This document shows, piece after piece, positions 43,581 to 52,566 of a DNA stretch of 64,000 nt; the stretch's first letter is position 1; each line of letters starts with the position of its first letter. Location: assembly GCF_014268585.2 (NCBI RefSeq), contig NZ_CP077092.1, positions 4,811,501-4,875,500 of the forward strand. Direction: 5' to 3'. Below the pieces are notes generated by a model that saw only the letters and a program-made list of their open reading frames with translations, was not told the DNA's origin and did no database searches. The stretch is from Pseudomonas iranensis (GTDB taxonomy: Bacteria; Pseudomonadota; Gammaproteobacteria; Pseudomonadales; Pseudomonadaceae). Made by a program: the position numbers and the translations under genes.

Positions 43581-44546
43581 GTGACGGACACCCACCGCTC
43601 GCCTTCGCCCGATTCGGCGCGGGACGCTGCAGCTGCAATGGACCAGGCGCTGGACTGGCTCATCGTGCTCGGCAGCCCGGATGAGGAACAGACCCGGCAA
43701 TTTCATGCCTGGCTGGCGGCTGATCCGTTGAATGCCGAGGCGTTCGCCAAGGCCCAGGCGATCTGGGATGGCCCGCAAGTCGCGCTGTGCGCCGAAGCCC
43801 TGGCGGCAAAACCGGTAAAAATCACTTTTCTCAAACGCTTGCGCCCGCATTGGAAACCGCTGGCTACCGCTGCGGTGCTGATCCTCGGGCTGTTCAGTTT
43901 CAGCAACCTGCCGATGCGCATTCAAGCGGATCACCTCACCGTGGTCGGCGAGCGTCAGCGGCTGCAACTGGAGGACGGCTCGAAGGTCCTGCTCAATACC
44001 AACTCGGCGTTTTCCAGCACCATCAACGATCAACAGCGCGTGGCGCGGCTGTTTCAGGGCGAGGCGTTTTTCGAGATCGCCAGCGGGCGCAATCAGCCGC
44101 TGGAGATCGACGCAGGCCCGGTGCAGGCAAGCGTGCACGACACCGCATTCGCCGTGCGCTACCTCGACGGGGTCGCACAAGTGAACGTGCAGCGCGGCGA
44201 TGTCGATCTGCGCGCCACCCACAACGATGCCCGGGTGCGCCTGCGTGCCGGGGAAAGCATTCGCATCGGCCCCAACGGATTTGATCGCCCGGCCAAGCTC
44301 GACGCCAATGCCGATCTGGCCTGGGTTGAAGGCCGTCTGGTGTTCGAGAACTGCCCGCTGAATCAGGTGCTGGCCGAGCTGCGCCGCTACTATCCGGGCT
44401 GGATCATCAACAACAACGAGCAATTGGCCGACGTCGCCGTCACCGGCAATTACCGTCTCGACCAGCCGCTCGACGTGGTCCGCTCCCTCGCCCACATCAC
44501 CTCGGCACGCCTGCAGGAATTCCCTGCGCTGGTGATTCTGAACTGA
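43581..44546 (+). CDS. hxuR: FecR-family anti-sigma/sigma regulator (HxuR type)
   Basis: A 321-residue inner-membrane regulator. The N-terminal cytoplasmic helix carries the FecR tryptophans (MDQALDWLIVLGSPDEEQTRQFHAWLAADPLNAEAF). One membrane segment (LATAAVLILGLFSFSNL, about residue 95) precedes a periplasmic FecR domain (GERQRLQLEDGSKVLLNTNSAFS, RVARLFQGEAFFEIA). The C terminus VTGNYRLDQPLDVVRSLAHITSARLQEF is typical. It would hold the sigma factor inactive until the receptor signals. The start is GTG 43581 with GAGGAAC upstream. It lies 101 bases after hxuI with an inverted repeat between. Confidence 0.85.
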   Translation: MTDTHRSPSPDSARDAAAAMDQALDWLIVLGSPDEEQTRQFHAWLAADPLNAEAFAKAQAIWDGPQVALCAEALAAKPVKITFLKRLRPHWKPLATAAVLILGLFSFSNLPMRIQADHLTVVGERQRLQLEDGSKVLLNTNSAFSSTINDQQRVARLFQGEAFFEIASGRNQPLEIDAGPVQASVHDTAFAVRYLDGVAQVNVQRGDVDLRATHNDARVRLRAGESIRIGPNGFDRPAKLDANADLAWVEGRLVFENCPLNQVLAELRRYYPGWIINNNEQLADVAVTGNYRLDQPLDVVRSLAHITSARLQEFPALVILN

Positions 44547-44562
44547 ATGAGAATTATTTTTA
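44543..44562. promoter_or_regulatory. Possible second Fur site before the receptor gene
   Basis: Around the hxuR stop, TGAATGAGAATTATTTTTAC shares the GAGAATNATT half-sites of Fur boxes. Weaker than the site at 42909. Confidence 0.4.
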
Positions 44563-44668
44563 CTCGATAGCCAATGGCAGTACGTCTCGTTATAGCCAAT
44601 GCAATTGATTCGCATCTAACCATGCCGATCAGCACCTATAAAGATTCGTGCGACACGGAGCGCTATCG

Positions 44669-47254
44669 ATGTCCTCACGCCTTACCCGCCAGACTGCTTC
44701 CCCTTCCCGCGTACTGTCGCTGCTGACTGCGGCCATCCTCATGGCTGGCACCGCACCGCTGCTGGCGGCCACCGAACAACCGGCGCGCAACATGGGCGCT
44801 TACGCCTTCGCCATCGGCCAGCAACCGCTGGTTTCGGCATTGAATGCCTTTACCGCCGTGACCGGTTGGCAGGTCGGCTTGCCGGCCGAGTTGGGGCAGA
44901 ACGTCTCGTCGCCCGGCGTGCGTGGTTCACTGCCGCCGGAGAAAGCCCTCGAGCGCCTGTTGGTGGGGACCAACCTGAGCTTTCGCAAACTGAGCAACAA
45001 CAATGTCGTGCTGGAAAAACGCAACAGCAGCGGCACCCTCAATCTCGATCAGGTGACCATCAGCGCCACTCGCCAGGAACAGTCGGTCAACAGCGTGCCC
45101 TCGACGGTCAGCGTGCATGATCGCCAAGCGCTTGACCGCAACAACGTCAACACCATCAAGGATCTGGTGCGCTACGAGCCGGGCGTTTCCGTTGGCGGTG
45201 CCGGCCAGCGTGGCGGCATCAGTGGCTACAACATTCGCGGTATCGACGGCGACCGCATCCTGACCCAGGTCGATGGCGTGGAGATTCCCAACGGCTTCTT
45301 CAACGGCCCCTACGCCAAAAGCCAGCGCAACTACGTCGATCCGGAAATCGTCAAACGCGTGGAGATTCTCCGTGGCCCGGCCTCGGTGCTGTACGGCAGC
45401 AACGCCATTGGTGGCGCGGTCAGCTACTACACGCTGGATGCCGACGACATCATCAAACCGGGCAAGGATGTCGGCGCACGCTTGAAAAGCGGTTACAGCT
45501 CCGCAGACGACAGCTGGCTGAAATCCGCCACCGTCGCCGGGCGCAGCGGTGAGTTCGACGGTCTGCTGCATTACAGCCAGCGCGACGGACACGAAACCGA
45601 GTCCTTCGGCGGCAACAACGGCACCGGCCTTGCGCGCACCGCCGCCAACCCGGAAGACGTGCGCGCGAGCAACGTCCTGGCCAAGCTCGGCTGGAACTAC
45701 AACGACGATTCGCGCCTGGGCCTGACCTACGAAAAGTACAAGGATGATCGCGACACCGACCAGAAAAGTGCTTACGGTGGACCGTATGTCAACGGCGCGC
45801 CGACCATCCCGAGCAGCATCCTGCCCGGCGGCATGTACCAGTGGCGCACCGATAACGACACCATTACTCGCGAGCGTTTCGGTATCGAACACTCGTTCGC
45901 CCTCGACAGCCTGCTGGCCGATAACGTCAAGTGGAGCCTCAATCACCAGATCGCCAAGACCGACCAGAGCACCGAGGAGTTGTACTACCCGATCACCCGT
46001 AAAGTGCTGCGTACCCGCGACACGATCTACGAAGAAAAACAGTGGGTGTTCGACGCGCAACTGGACAAGGCCTTCGCCATCGGTGACACCGATCACCTGC
46101 TGACTTACGGCACCACGATCAAACAGCAGAAAGTCACCGGCTCACGCAGCGGCGACGGCACATGCGTGGCCGTCGGTCGCGGCTGCACGGCGATTGGCGC
46201 GACCAGTGCGGCGGACGTGCTGGCCAAGGCCTCTGATTTCCCCGATCCGACCATCAACACCTACAGCCTGTTCGCCCAGGATCAGATCAGCTGGAACGAC
46301 TGGACCTTCCTGCCGGGCCTGCGCTACGACTACACCCAGCTCAAGCCGCACATCACCGAGGAATTCCTCAACACCGTGAACGCCGACGGCCAGGGCACGG
46401 TCAGCGACAAGAACAAGACCTGGCACAAAGTCTCGCCAAAATTCGGCCTGACCTATGCACTGACGGACAACTACACCTGGTACGGCCAGTACGCCGAAGG
46501 CTTCCGCACGCCCACGGCAAAATCGCTGTACGGGCGTTTCGAGAACAACACCACCGGCTACACCGTGGCGCCCAACTCCGACCTTGAGCCGGAAAAAAGC
46601 AAAGGTTTCGAAACCGGCCTGCGCGGGAATTTCGAGCAGGGCTCGTTCGACGTCGCGGTGTTCTATAACAAGTACCGCGACTTCATCAACGAGGATGCGG
46701 TCAAGCCGGGCGACGATGAGTTGACCTTCCAGAGCAACAACATCAAGCGCGCCACCATCAAGGGCGCAGAAGTCAAAGGTCGCTTGAATCTGGACGCGTT
46801 CGGCGCGCCGCAAGGCCTGTATACCCAAGGCTCGATCGCCTACGCCTACGGGCGCAACAACGACAGCGGCGAGCCGATCAACAGTGTCAATCCGCTCACC
46901 GGCGTATTCGGCCTCGGTTACGACCAGGACAACTATGGCGGCCTGCTGAGCTGGACCGTGGTGAAGAAAAAGGACCGCGTCGACGACAGCAACTTCAAGT
47001 CGCCGGACGGCGTCAGCAGTCAGTTCAAGACCCCGGGCTTCGGCATTCTCGATCTGGCCGGCTATTACAAGGTGACCGACGACGTCACCGTCAGCGGCGG
47101 CGTCTACAACCTGACCGACAAGAAATACTGGCTGTGGGATGACGTGCGCGGTTACGACAGCGTCGGCGAAGCCTCGGTGACGCAACCGGCCAACCTCGAT
47201 CGGCTGACCCAACCGGGACGCAACTTCGCGATCAACCTGATCTGGGACATCTGA
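44669..47254 (+). CDS. hxuA: TonB-dependent heme/hemoprotein receptor with N-terminal signalling domain
   Basis: An 861-residue outer-membrane receptor. Signal peptide MSSRLTRQTASPSRVLSLLTAAILMAGTAPLLAA. A secretin/TonB N-terminal signalling domain follows (YAFAIGQQPLVSALNAFTAVTGWQVG, about 40-115), which contacts the anti-sigma factor. A TonB-box-like LDQVTISATR leads into the plug (RNNVNTIKDLVRYEPGVSV...RILRGPASVLYGSNAIGGAV) and a 22-strand barrel ending LIWDI. It belongs to the hemoglobin/transferrin/lactoferrin receptor group. The FRTP and N-S-D-L motifs are present, but the histidine usually between them is not. GGAG before ATG 44669 sets the start. The ligand is inferred from its neighbours. 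Confidence 0.85.
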   Translation: MSSRLTRQTASPSRVLSLLTAAILMAGTAPLLAATEQPARNMGAYAFAIGQQPLVSALNAFTAVTGWQVGLPAELGQNVSSPGVRGSLPPEKALERLLVGTNLSFRKLSNNNVVLEKRNSSGTLNLDQVTISATRQEQSVNSVPSTVSVHDRQALDRNNVNTIKDLVRYEPGVSVGGAGQRGGISGYNIRGIDGDRILTQVDGVEIPNGFFNGPYAKSQRNYVDPEIVKRVEILRGPASVLYGSNAIGGAVSYYTLDADDIIKPGKDVGARLKSGYSSADDSWLKSATVAGRSGEFDGLLHYSQRDGHETESFGGNNGTGLARTAANPEDVRASNVLAKLGWNYNDDSRLGLTYEKYKDDRDTDQKSAYGGPYVNGAPTIPSSILPGGMYQWRTDNDTITRERFGIEHSFALDSLLADNVKWSLNHQIAKTDQSTEELYYPITRKVLRTRDTIYEEKQWVFDAQLDKAFAIGDTDHLLTYGTTIKQQKVTGSRSGDGTCVAVGRGCTAIGATSAADVLAKASDFPDPTINTYSLFAQDQISWNDWTFLPGLRYDYTQLKPHITEEFLNTVNADGQGTVSDKNKTWHKVSPKFGLTYALTDNYTWYGQYAEGFRTPTAKSLYGRFENNTTGYTVAPNSDLEPEKSKGFETGLRGNFEQGSFDVAVFYNKYRDFINEDAVKPGDDELTFQSNNIKRATIKGAEVKGRLNLDAFGAPQGLYTQGSIAYAYGRNNDSGEPINSVNPLTGVFGLGYDQDNYGGLLSWTVVKKKDRVDDSNFKSPDGVSSQFKTPGFGILDLAGYYKVTDDVTVSGGVYNLTDKKYWLWDDVRGYDSVGEASVTQPANLDRLTQPGRNFAINLIWDI

Positions 47255-47263
47255 TCGGCCCGG

Positions 47264-47302
47264 CTCACTGCGTGCGTTCGCGCCACGCAGTGAGGTTTTT
47301 TT
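47264..47302 (+). terminator. Intrinsic terminator after the receptor gene
   Basis: CTCACTGCGTG-CGTTCGCGC-CACGCAGTGAG followed by GTTTTTTT, ten bases past the stop codon. Heme oxygenase therefore probably has its own promoter or depends on readthrough. Confidence 0.9.
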
Positions 47303-47362
47303 ACTGTCCGGCACCTGCCCGTACGTCTTGTTATCAAGCGCCTCATTTATCAAGGACACCCC

Positions 47363-47959
47363 ATGACCGCCCCGGAAAAAGCCCTGCGTTCACAACGCCT
47401 GAACCAGATCACCCATGAGCCGCACAGCAAACTCGATGCGCTGGTCAAAGCCCACGCACCATTCGAAACCCGCGCCAGCTTCGCCCGTTTCGTCGTCGCG
47501 CAATACCTGTTCCAGGCGGAACTGGTCGAGCTGTACAACGATGCCGAACTGACCGCGATCGTCCCGGATCTTCCAGCCCGTTGCCGCGCCGAAGCCGCCA
47601 AGGCTGACCTCGCCGACCTCGACACCGAAGTCCCGGCGCCGGTGGCCGGCGCGCTGAAAAACCCGAGCAAGGCGCGAGCGCTGGGCTGGATCTTTGTTTC
47701 CGAGGGTTCCAAGCTCGGCGCGGCGTTCCTGATCAAGCGCGCGGTGGCACTGGAGCTGAGCGAAAGCTTCGGTGCCCGGCATCTGGCTGAACCGCAAGGT
47801 GGCCGCGCCGAGGGCTGGAAAAGCTTTGTGCGCACCCTCGATGCGTTGCCGTTCACGGCAGAGGAAGAAGCGGAAGTTGAGCAAGGTGCACTGGATGCGT
47901 TCAATCGCTTTACCGTGCTGCTGGAACGGGCTTATGCCATAGAAGCCGAAGTAGCCTGA
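47363..47959 (+). CDS. hemO: Biliverdin-producing heme oxygenase (HemO/PigA type)
   Basis: A 198-residue all-helical heme oxygenase very like P. aeruginosa HemO (PigA). The proximal histidine lies in LNQITHEPHSKLDALVKAHAPFETRASFARFVVAQYLFQ (about residues 14-52). The distal helix is GWIFVSEGSKLGAAFLIKRAVALELSESFGARHLAEPQGGRAEGWKSF. It opens heme to biliverdin, CO and iron in the cytoplasm. The location right after the heme-receptor operon supports heme-iron acquisition. The ATG follows AAGGACACCCC. The preceding terminator suggests separate expression. Confidence 0.93.
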   Translation: MTAPEKALRSQRLNQITHEPHSKLDALVKAHAPFETRASFARFVVAQYLFQAELVELYNDAELTAIVPDLPARCRAEAAKADLADLDTEVPAPVAGALKNPSKARALGWIFVSEGSKLGAAFLIKRAVALELSESFGARHLAEPQGGRAEGWKSFVRTLDALPFTAEEEAEVEQGALDAFNRFTVLLERAYAIEAEVA

Positions 47960-47975
47960 AGCAACTCTTATCCCT

Positions 47976-48064
47976 TGTGGGAGCGAGCCTGCTCGCGAAG
48001 ACGGCAGCACATTCAACATCAATGTGCCTGATCAACCGCTTTCGCGAGCAGGCTCGCTCCCACA
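47976..48064. repeat. REPIN, copy 8 of 10
   Basis: An inverted GTGGGAGCGAGCCTGCTCGC pair, 89 bases, downstream of hemO. Confidence 0.9.
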
Positions 48065-48120
48065 GGGCTCACCACAAATCTGTAAGATCCCCGTTCCGCT
48101 TCAGAAGCCGCCGCTGAGCC

Positions 48121-48531
48121 ATGCCCGCACCCGCCCCATCAAAACTCGCCCGTCTGCTGTTCGGCCTGCTGGCCTATGTCAGCCTTGGCATCGGCCTGAT
48201 TGCCATTGCCGTGCCCGGCCTGCCGACCACCGAGTTCATCCTCCTTGCCGCGTGGGCCGCGACCCGCAGTTCGCCGCGCTTGAGTGCCTGGCTGGAAAAT
48301 CATCGCCTGTTCGGGCCGATCCTCAGTAACTGGCGCAACGGCAGGATCATCGCGCGCAAGGCCAAGCTCAGTGCCACCGTCAGCATGCTGCTGTGTGCGA
48401 CGTTGATGCTGGTGATGCTCGATCACGGCTGGCCGATCTATCTGGCGATTGCCGGCATGGCCATGGGCAACCTGTGGATCTGGTCGCGCCCGGAGACGCC
48501 CGTCGCGGTAGTGAAACATCCCTGTAATTAA
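48121..48531 (+). CDS. YbaN/DUF454-family inner-membrane protein
   Basis: A 136-residue membrane protein of the DUF454 (YbaN) family. The first long hydrophobic stretch is LLFGLLAYVSLGIGLIAIAVPGLPTTEFILLAAWAATRSSPRLSAWLENHRLFGPILSNW, which holds the family motif P-G-L-P-T-T-x-F-x-L-x-A-x-x-x-x-x-R-x-S. Two further hydrophobic segments follow. Function is unknown. In some Pseudomonas, DUF454 genes sit beside hemO in iron-regulated clusters, so a link to heme utilisation is possible but only positional. A REPIN separates it from hemO. Confidence 0.88.
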   Translation: MPAPAPSKLARLLFGLLAYVSLGIGLIAIAVPGLPTTEFILLAAWAATRSSPRLSAWLENHRLFGPILSNWRNGRIIARKAKLSATVSMLLCATLMLVMLDHGWPIYLAIAGMAMGNLWIWSRPETPVAVVKHPCN

Positions 48532-48698
48532 AGCCTTTTCAGCACTTTCCCCTGCGCAAACGTTTAGCAGCGACCGTCCGTCGGCAAGCGCCTCATGCCG
48601 TTTCGCTTTACGCCGATGAGGATTGAATGGCGCTGAATGGATTTGGCAAACCGGGCTTCCGGCCCAGCCACCTGTTTATTCCATTCGCGAGATCGCCC

Positions 48699-50837
48699 AT
48701 GTTCGACGCCCTTTCCATTCGACTGAAAATTGTCCTGCTCTCCGGCCTGTGCCTGCTCGGTGTGGTGGCGCTGATTGTCAGCATGAACATCTACCAGACC
48801 AACCAGAACGACGCGCTGGTCAGTCAATCCAGCAACCAGTTGCTCACCGCCAGCGTGCAGAACCTGCTGCAGGCCAAGGCCGCCGAACAGGCGGTGCGGG
48901 TGCAGAAAACCTTTGGTGAAAGCCTGCTCGTGGTCACCGCCCTCGCCGATCAGATCAAGGATCTGCGGACGATGGCCGCCAAGCGTTCACTCGAAGCCGG
49001 CGCCGTTCGGGAAGAGTTGAACCAGAGTCTGAAAACCGCTTTCGAGCGCAACGATAAAGTCCTTGGCATCTGGCTCGCCTTCGAACCCAACGGCCTCGAC
49101 GGCAAGGACAGCGAATTCGCCAACGATGCCGCGCGGCAGTCCAACGAAGCCGGGCGCTTCGCCTCGTACTGGAGCCGTGCCGCCGGCGCCGCGCTGAATA
49201 CGATCATGGTCGAAGACGACCTGACCAAAACCACCCTCAGCGTCAGCGGTACGCCGTACAACAGTTGGTACACCTGCCCTCGCGACAACAAACGCACCTG
49301 CCTGCTCGACCCGTATGCCGACACCGTCGGTGGCAAGGAAATGCTCATGACGACCATTTCCGTGCCGCTGCTGGTGGATGGCAAAGCGATCGGCGTGGTC
49401 GGTGTCGACATCGCGCTCGACGCCCTGCAAGCCGCCGCCGTCGACTCGCAGCGCAGCCTGTTCAACAACGCCGGGCACATGCTGATCGTCTCCGGCAGCG
49501 GTGTGCTGGCGGCCGACAGTGCTGACGCGACGCGGGTCGGCAAAAAAATCAGCGATACCCTCGGCGCTGACGGCCAAGATGTATTGCAACTGGTCGGCAG
49601 CGGTACGGCGAAAATCCTCGAACAGGGCGAGCTGATTCGCGCGATTTACCCGGTCGACCCGATCGGCAATTCGCGCGCCTGGGGCGTGGTCATCGACCTG
49701 CCGGAGCAAGTGCTGCTGGCCGATTCGGTAAAGCTGCAAGCGGTACTCGATGACGCGCAACACACCGGCGTGATCACTGCCCTGCTGGTAGCGGGCTTGG
49801 CCGGTCTGGTCGGCCTGCTGCTGATCTGGCTTACCGCCTCCGGCGTCACCCGTCCGATCAACAGCGTTGCCGAGATGCTGAAGAACATCGCCAGCGGCGA
49901 AGGCGATCTGACCCAGCGCCTGAACTACAGCAAGAAAGACGAGCTCGGCGAACTGGTGAACTGGTTCAACCGCTTCCTCGACAAGCTTCAGCCGACCATC
50001 GCGCAGATCAAACAGAGCATCACCGAAGCGCGCGGCACGGCTGATCAGTCATCGGAAATTGCCCGCCAGACCAGCGAAGGCATGCAGGTGCAGTTCCGCG
50101 AGATCGATCAGGTCGCCACCGCGTCCAACGAAATGAGCGCCACTGCCCACGACGTCGCCAACAGTGCCTCGAACGCCGCCAACGCCGCCAAGGGTGCCGA
50201 TCAGTCGGCGAAGGACGGCATGGCGATCATCGAGCGCAGCACCCGCGACATCAATCAACTCGCCGATGAGGTCAGCAAAGCAGTGACCGAGGTCGAAGCG
50301 CTGGCAGTGAACAGCGAGCAGATCGGTTCGGTGCTGGAAGTGATCCGCAGCATCGCCGAACAGACCAACCTGCTGGCCCTCAATGCCGCCATCGAAGCCG
50401 CCCGCGCCGGCGAAAGCGGTCGCGGTTTTGCCGTGGTCGCCGACGAGGTGCGCAACCTGGCCAAACGCACGCAGGATTCGGTGGAAGAAATCCGCATCGT
50501 CATCGAGCGCATCCAGACCGGCACCCGTGGCGTGGTCGCGACCATGCACTCGAGCCAGACCCAGGCGCACAACAACGCCGGGCAGATTCGTCAGGCCGTT
50601 GATGCGCTGGGCAAGATCAGCGACGCGGTGACGGTGATCAGCGACATGAACCTGCAGATCGCCAGCGCCGCCGAAGAGCAAAGCGCCGTGGCCGAAGAGG
50701 TCAACCGCAACGTCTCGGCGATTCGCACCGTCACCGAAACCCTGACCGAGCAGGCCACCGAATCGGCAGCGATCAGCAGCCAGCTCAACAGCCTGGCGAG
50801 CCAGCAGATGAAATTGATGGATCAGTTTCGCGTGTAA
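48699..50837 (+). CDS. Methyl-accepting chemoreceptor with periplasmic double-Cache domain
   Basis: A 712-residue membrane chemoreceptor. The first membrane segment is [21 protein letters not shown] near the N terminus. A dCache-type periplasmic sensor follows ([48 protein letters not shown]). The second segment is [22 protein letters not shown], then HAMP. The cytoplasmic signalling rod has the conserved tip [44 protein letters not shown]. dCache receptors often bind amino acids, polyamines or organic acids; the ligand is unknown. I start at ATG 48699. An ATG at 48627 with AGGA upstream would add 24 residues and cannot be excluded. Confidence 0.88.
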   Translation: MFDALSIRLKIVLLSGLCLLGVVALIVSMNIYQTNQNDALVSQSSNQLLTASVQNLLQAKAAEQAVRVQKTFGESLLVVTALADQIKDLRTMAAKRSLEAGAVREELNQSLKTAFERNDKVLGIWLAFEPNGLDGKDSEFANDAARQSNEAGRFASYWSRAAGAALNTIMVEDDLTKTTLSVSGTPYNSWYTCPRDNKRTCLLDPYADTVGGKEMLMTTISVPLLVDGKAIGVVGVDIALDALQAAAVDSQRSLFNNAGHMLIVSGSGVLAADSADATRVGKKISDTLGADGQDVLQLVGSGTAKILEQGELIRAIYPVDPIGNSRAWGVVIDLPEQVLLADSVKLQAVLDDAQHTGVITALLVAGLAGLVGLLLIWLTASGVTRPINSVAEMLKNIASGEGDLTQRLNYSKKDELGELVNWFNRFLDKLQPTIAQIKQSITEARGTADQSSEIARQTSEGMQVQFREIDQVATASNEMSATAHDVANSASNAANAAKGADQSAKDGMAIIERSTRDINQLADEVSKAVTEVEALAVNSEQIGSVLEVIRSIAEQTNLLALNAAIEAARAGESGRGFAVVADEVRNLAKRTQDSVEEIRIVIERIQTGTRGVVATMHSSQTQAHNNAGQIRQAVDALGKISDAVTVISDMNLQIASAAEEQSAVAEEVNRNVSAIRTVTETLTEQATESAAISSQLNSLASQQMKLMDQFRV

Positions 50838-50849
50838 CAATCCAGCATC

Positions 50850-50962
50850 GATCGTTCCCACGCTCCGCGTGGGAATGCATCAAGGGACGCTCCGCGTTCC
50901 AGCTTTCGATTGGGACGCAGAGCGTCCCGGGCGGCATTCCCACGCGGAGCGTGGGAACGATC
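50850..50962. repeat. GATCGTTCCCACGC palindromic repeat, copy 3 of 3
   Basis: A full-length copy (113 bases) with outer GATCGTTCCCACGC/GCGTGGGAACGATC and inner GGGACGCTCCGCGTTCC/GGGACGCAGAGCGTCCC pairs, between the chemoreceptor and CaiB-like genes. Confidence 0.85.
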
Positions 50963-51022
50963 CTCAATCCAGCCCGGTTATGTTTTGCACTATCATCGCC
51001 CTCTCGTTCCGGAGGGCCTTCG

Positions 51023-52372
51023 ATGACTGATCAGCTCACGTCCATCCAAACCGCACTCGACCTGCCTCGCACGCCAATCCCCTTCATCGGTGACGGCGCG
51101 CTGCCCTCGGCCTTCGCCGTGACCGAGCTGGCCTGCGCCAGCATCGCCGCTGCCGGGCAAGCGCTCAGCGAATTGCTTCACCAGCAAACCGGGCACTTGC
51201 CTGCGGTTGCAGTCGACCGCCGTCTGGCCTCGTTGTGGTTCTCCACCTCGCTGCGCCCGATCGGCTGGCAGGTGCCGCCGTTATGGGATGCGATCGCCGG
51301 CGACTATGCGACCCGGGACGGCTGGATCCGTCTGCACACCAATGCCCCGCATCACCGCGCCGCCGCTGAACGCGTGCTCGGCGCCTGCGCCGATCGTGCC
51401 GCAATGGCGGCGAAAGTCGCGCAATGGGACAGTGCGGATCTGGAACAAGCAGTGGTCGACGCCAACGGCTGCGCCGCCGAAATGCGCAGTTGGGCGCAGT
51501 GGCAGCAGCATCCGCAAGGGCTGGCGGTGAATGCCGAAGCGCTGGTGCAGTTCATCGAGCAGACGGACGAGAACCGCAGCCCATGGCAAGGTTCGATCGC
51601 ACGGCCTCTGGCCGGGATCAAAGTGCTCGATCTGACCCGCGTCCTCGCCGGCCCCACCGCCAGCCGCTTTCTCGCCGGGCTCGGCGCCAACGTCTTGCGC
51701 ATCGATCCACCGAGCTGGAACGAACCCGGTGTGGTCCCGGAAATGACCGTGGGCAAACGCTGTGCGCGACTGGATCTGCAAGTGCCAGCGGATCGCGCAG
51801 TGTTCGAAGGTTTATTGCAAGACGCCGACATTTTGCTCCACGGCTACCGCGCCGATGCGCTGGAACATCTGGGGTTTGGTATTGAACGTCGAAGGCAACT
51901 GGCACCGGGGCTGATCGATGTCTGCCTCAATGCCTACGGCTGGAGCGGCCCCTGGCAGAACCGCCGGGGTTTCGACAGCCTGGTGCAGATGAGCAGCGGC
52001 ATCGCCGAGGCCGGACAGCATTGGAAGCACAGCGATAAACCGACGCCGCTGCCGGTGCAGGCGCTGGATCATGCGACCGGGTATCTGATGGCGGCGAGTG
52101 CGATCAGATTGCTGACTGAACGACTGGCCAACGGTCGCGGGGGCTCGGCGCGGTTGTCGCTGGCGCGTACGGCGAAACTCTTGCTCAAGGATGGGCCGGG
52201 GACGCATGACCCGCTGCGGGCCGAAGAAGCGCTGGATCAGGATCCAGCGATTGAACACACCGCGTGGGGGCCGGCGCGGAGATTGCGCGTACCGGTGCAG
52301 ATCAGCGGGGCGGCGGTGCGGTGGGATTGGCCGGCCGCGGAGTTGGGCTCGCATCCTCCGTGTTGGCCATGA
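51023..52372 (+). CDS. CaiB/BaiF-family (family III) CoA-transferase with long N-terminal half
   Basis: A 449-residue protein. The canonical family III opening appears only at residue about 190 ([35 protein letters not shown]), followed by [38 protein letters not shown]. The probable acyl-accepting aspartate is D349 in [20 protein letters not shown]. The first 190 residues ([31 protein letters not shown]...[20 protein letters not shown]) resemble the C-terminal region that normally follows, as if the order were rearranged. The reaction would be CoA transfer between carboxylic acids; the substrate is unknown. GGAGGG before ATG 51023 sets the start. Confidence 0.82.
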   Translation: MTDQLTSIQTALDLPRTPIPFIGDGALPSAFAVTELACASIAAAGQALSELLHQQTGHLPAVAVDRRLASLWFSTSLRPIGWQVPPLWDAIAGDYATRDGWIRLHTNAPHHRAAAERVLGACADRAAMAAKVAQWDSADLEQAVVDANGCAAEMRSWAQWQQHPQGLAVNAEALVQFIEQTDENRSPWQGSIARPLAGIKVLDLTRVLAGPTASRFLAGLGANVLRIDPPSWNEPGVVPEMTVGKRCARLDLQVPADRAVFEGLLQDADILLHGYRADALEHLGFGIERRRQLAPGLIDVCLNAYGWSGPWQNRRGFDSLVQMSSGIAEAGQHWKHSDKPTPLPVQALDHATGYLMAASAIRLLTERLANGRGGSARLSLARTAKLLLKDGPGTHDPLRAEEALDQDPAIEHTAWGPARRLRVPVQISGAAVRWDWPAAELGSHPPCWP

Positions 52373-52373
52373 G

Positions 52374-52556
52374 AAGCCCCTCACCCTAGCCCTCTCCCAG
52401 AGGGAGAGGGGACTGATTGGGGGATATTGGAGAGTTACGCCGACGTGAAAGATTTTCGTCGAATCCATAATCGACTCGATCGCTCAGGTCGATGTATAGC
52501 GCCAGACAGCTCGGTCGGTCCCCTCTCCCTCTGGGAGAGGGCTAGGGTGAGGGGCT
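52374..52556. repeat. Composite palindromic element, copy 3 of 4
   Basis: Ends GCCCCTCACCCTAGCCCTCTCCC and its inverse. The middle contains GTTACGCCGACGTGAAAGAT and ATCCATAATCGACTCGATCG, related to copies 2 and 4; 183 bases. It sits between the convergent CaiB-like gene and arcD paralogue 1. Confidence 0.85.
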
Positions 52557-52566
52557 GCTTTTCAGA

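Noticed and set aside
42771..48064. Genomic island around the heme receptor cluster
   Set aside because: No integrase, tRNA, direct repeats or clear change in base composition; REPINs at both sides are ordinary in this genome.
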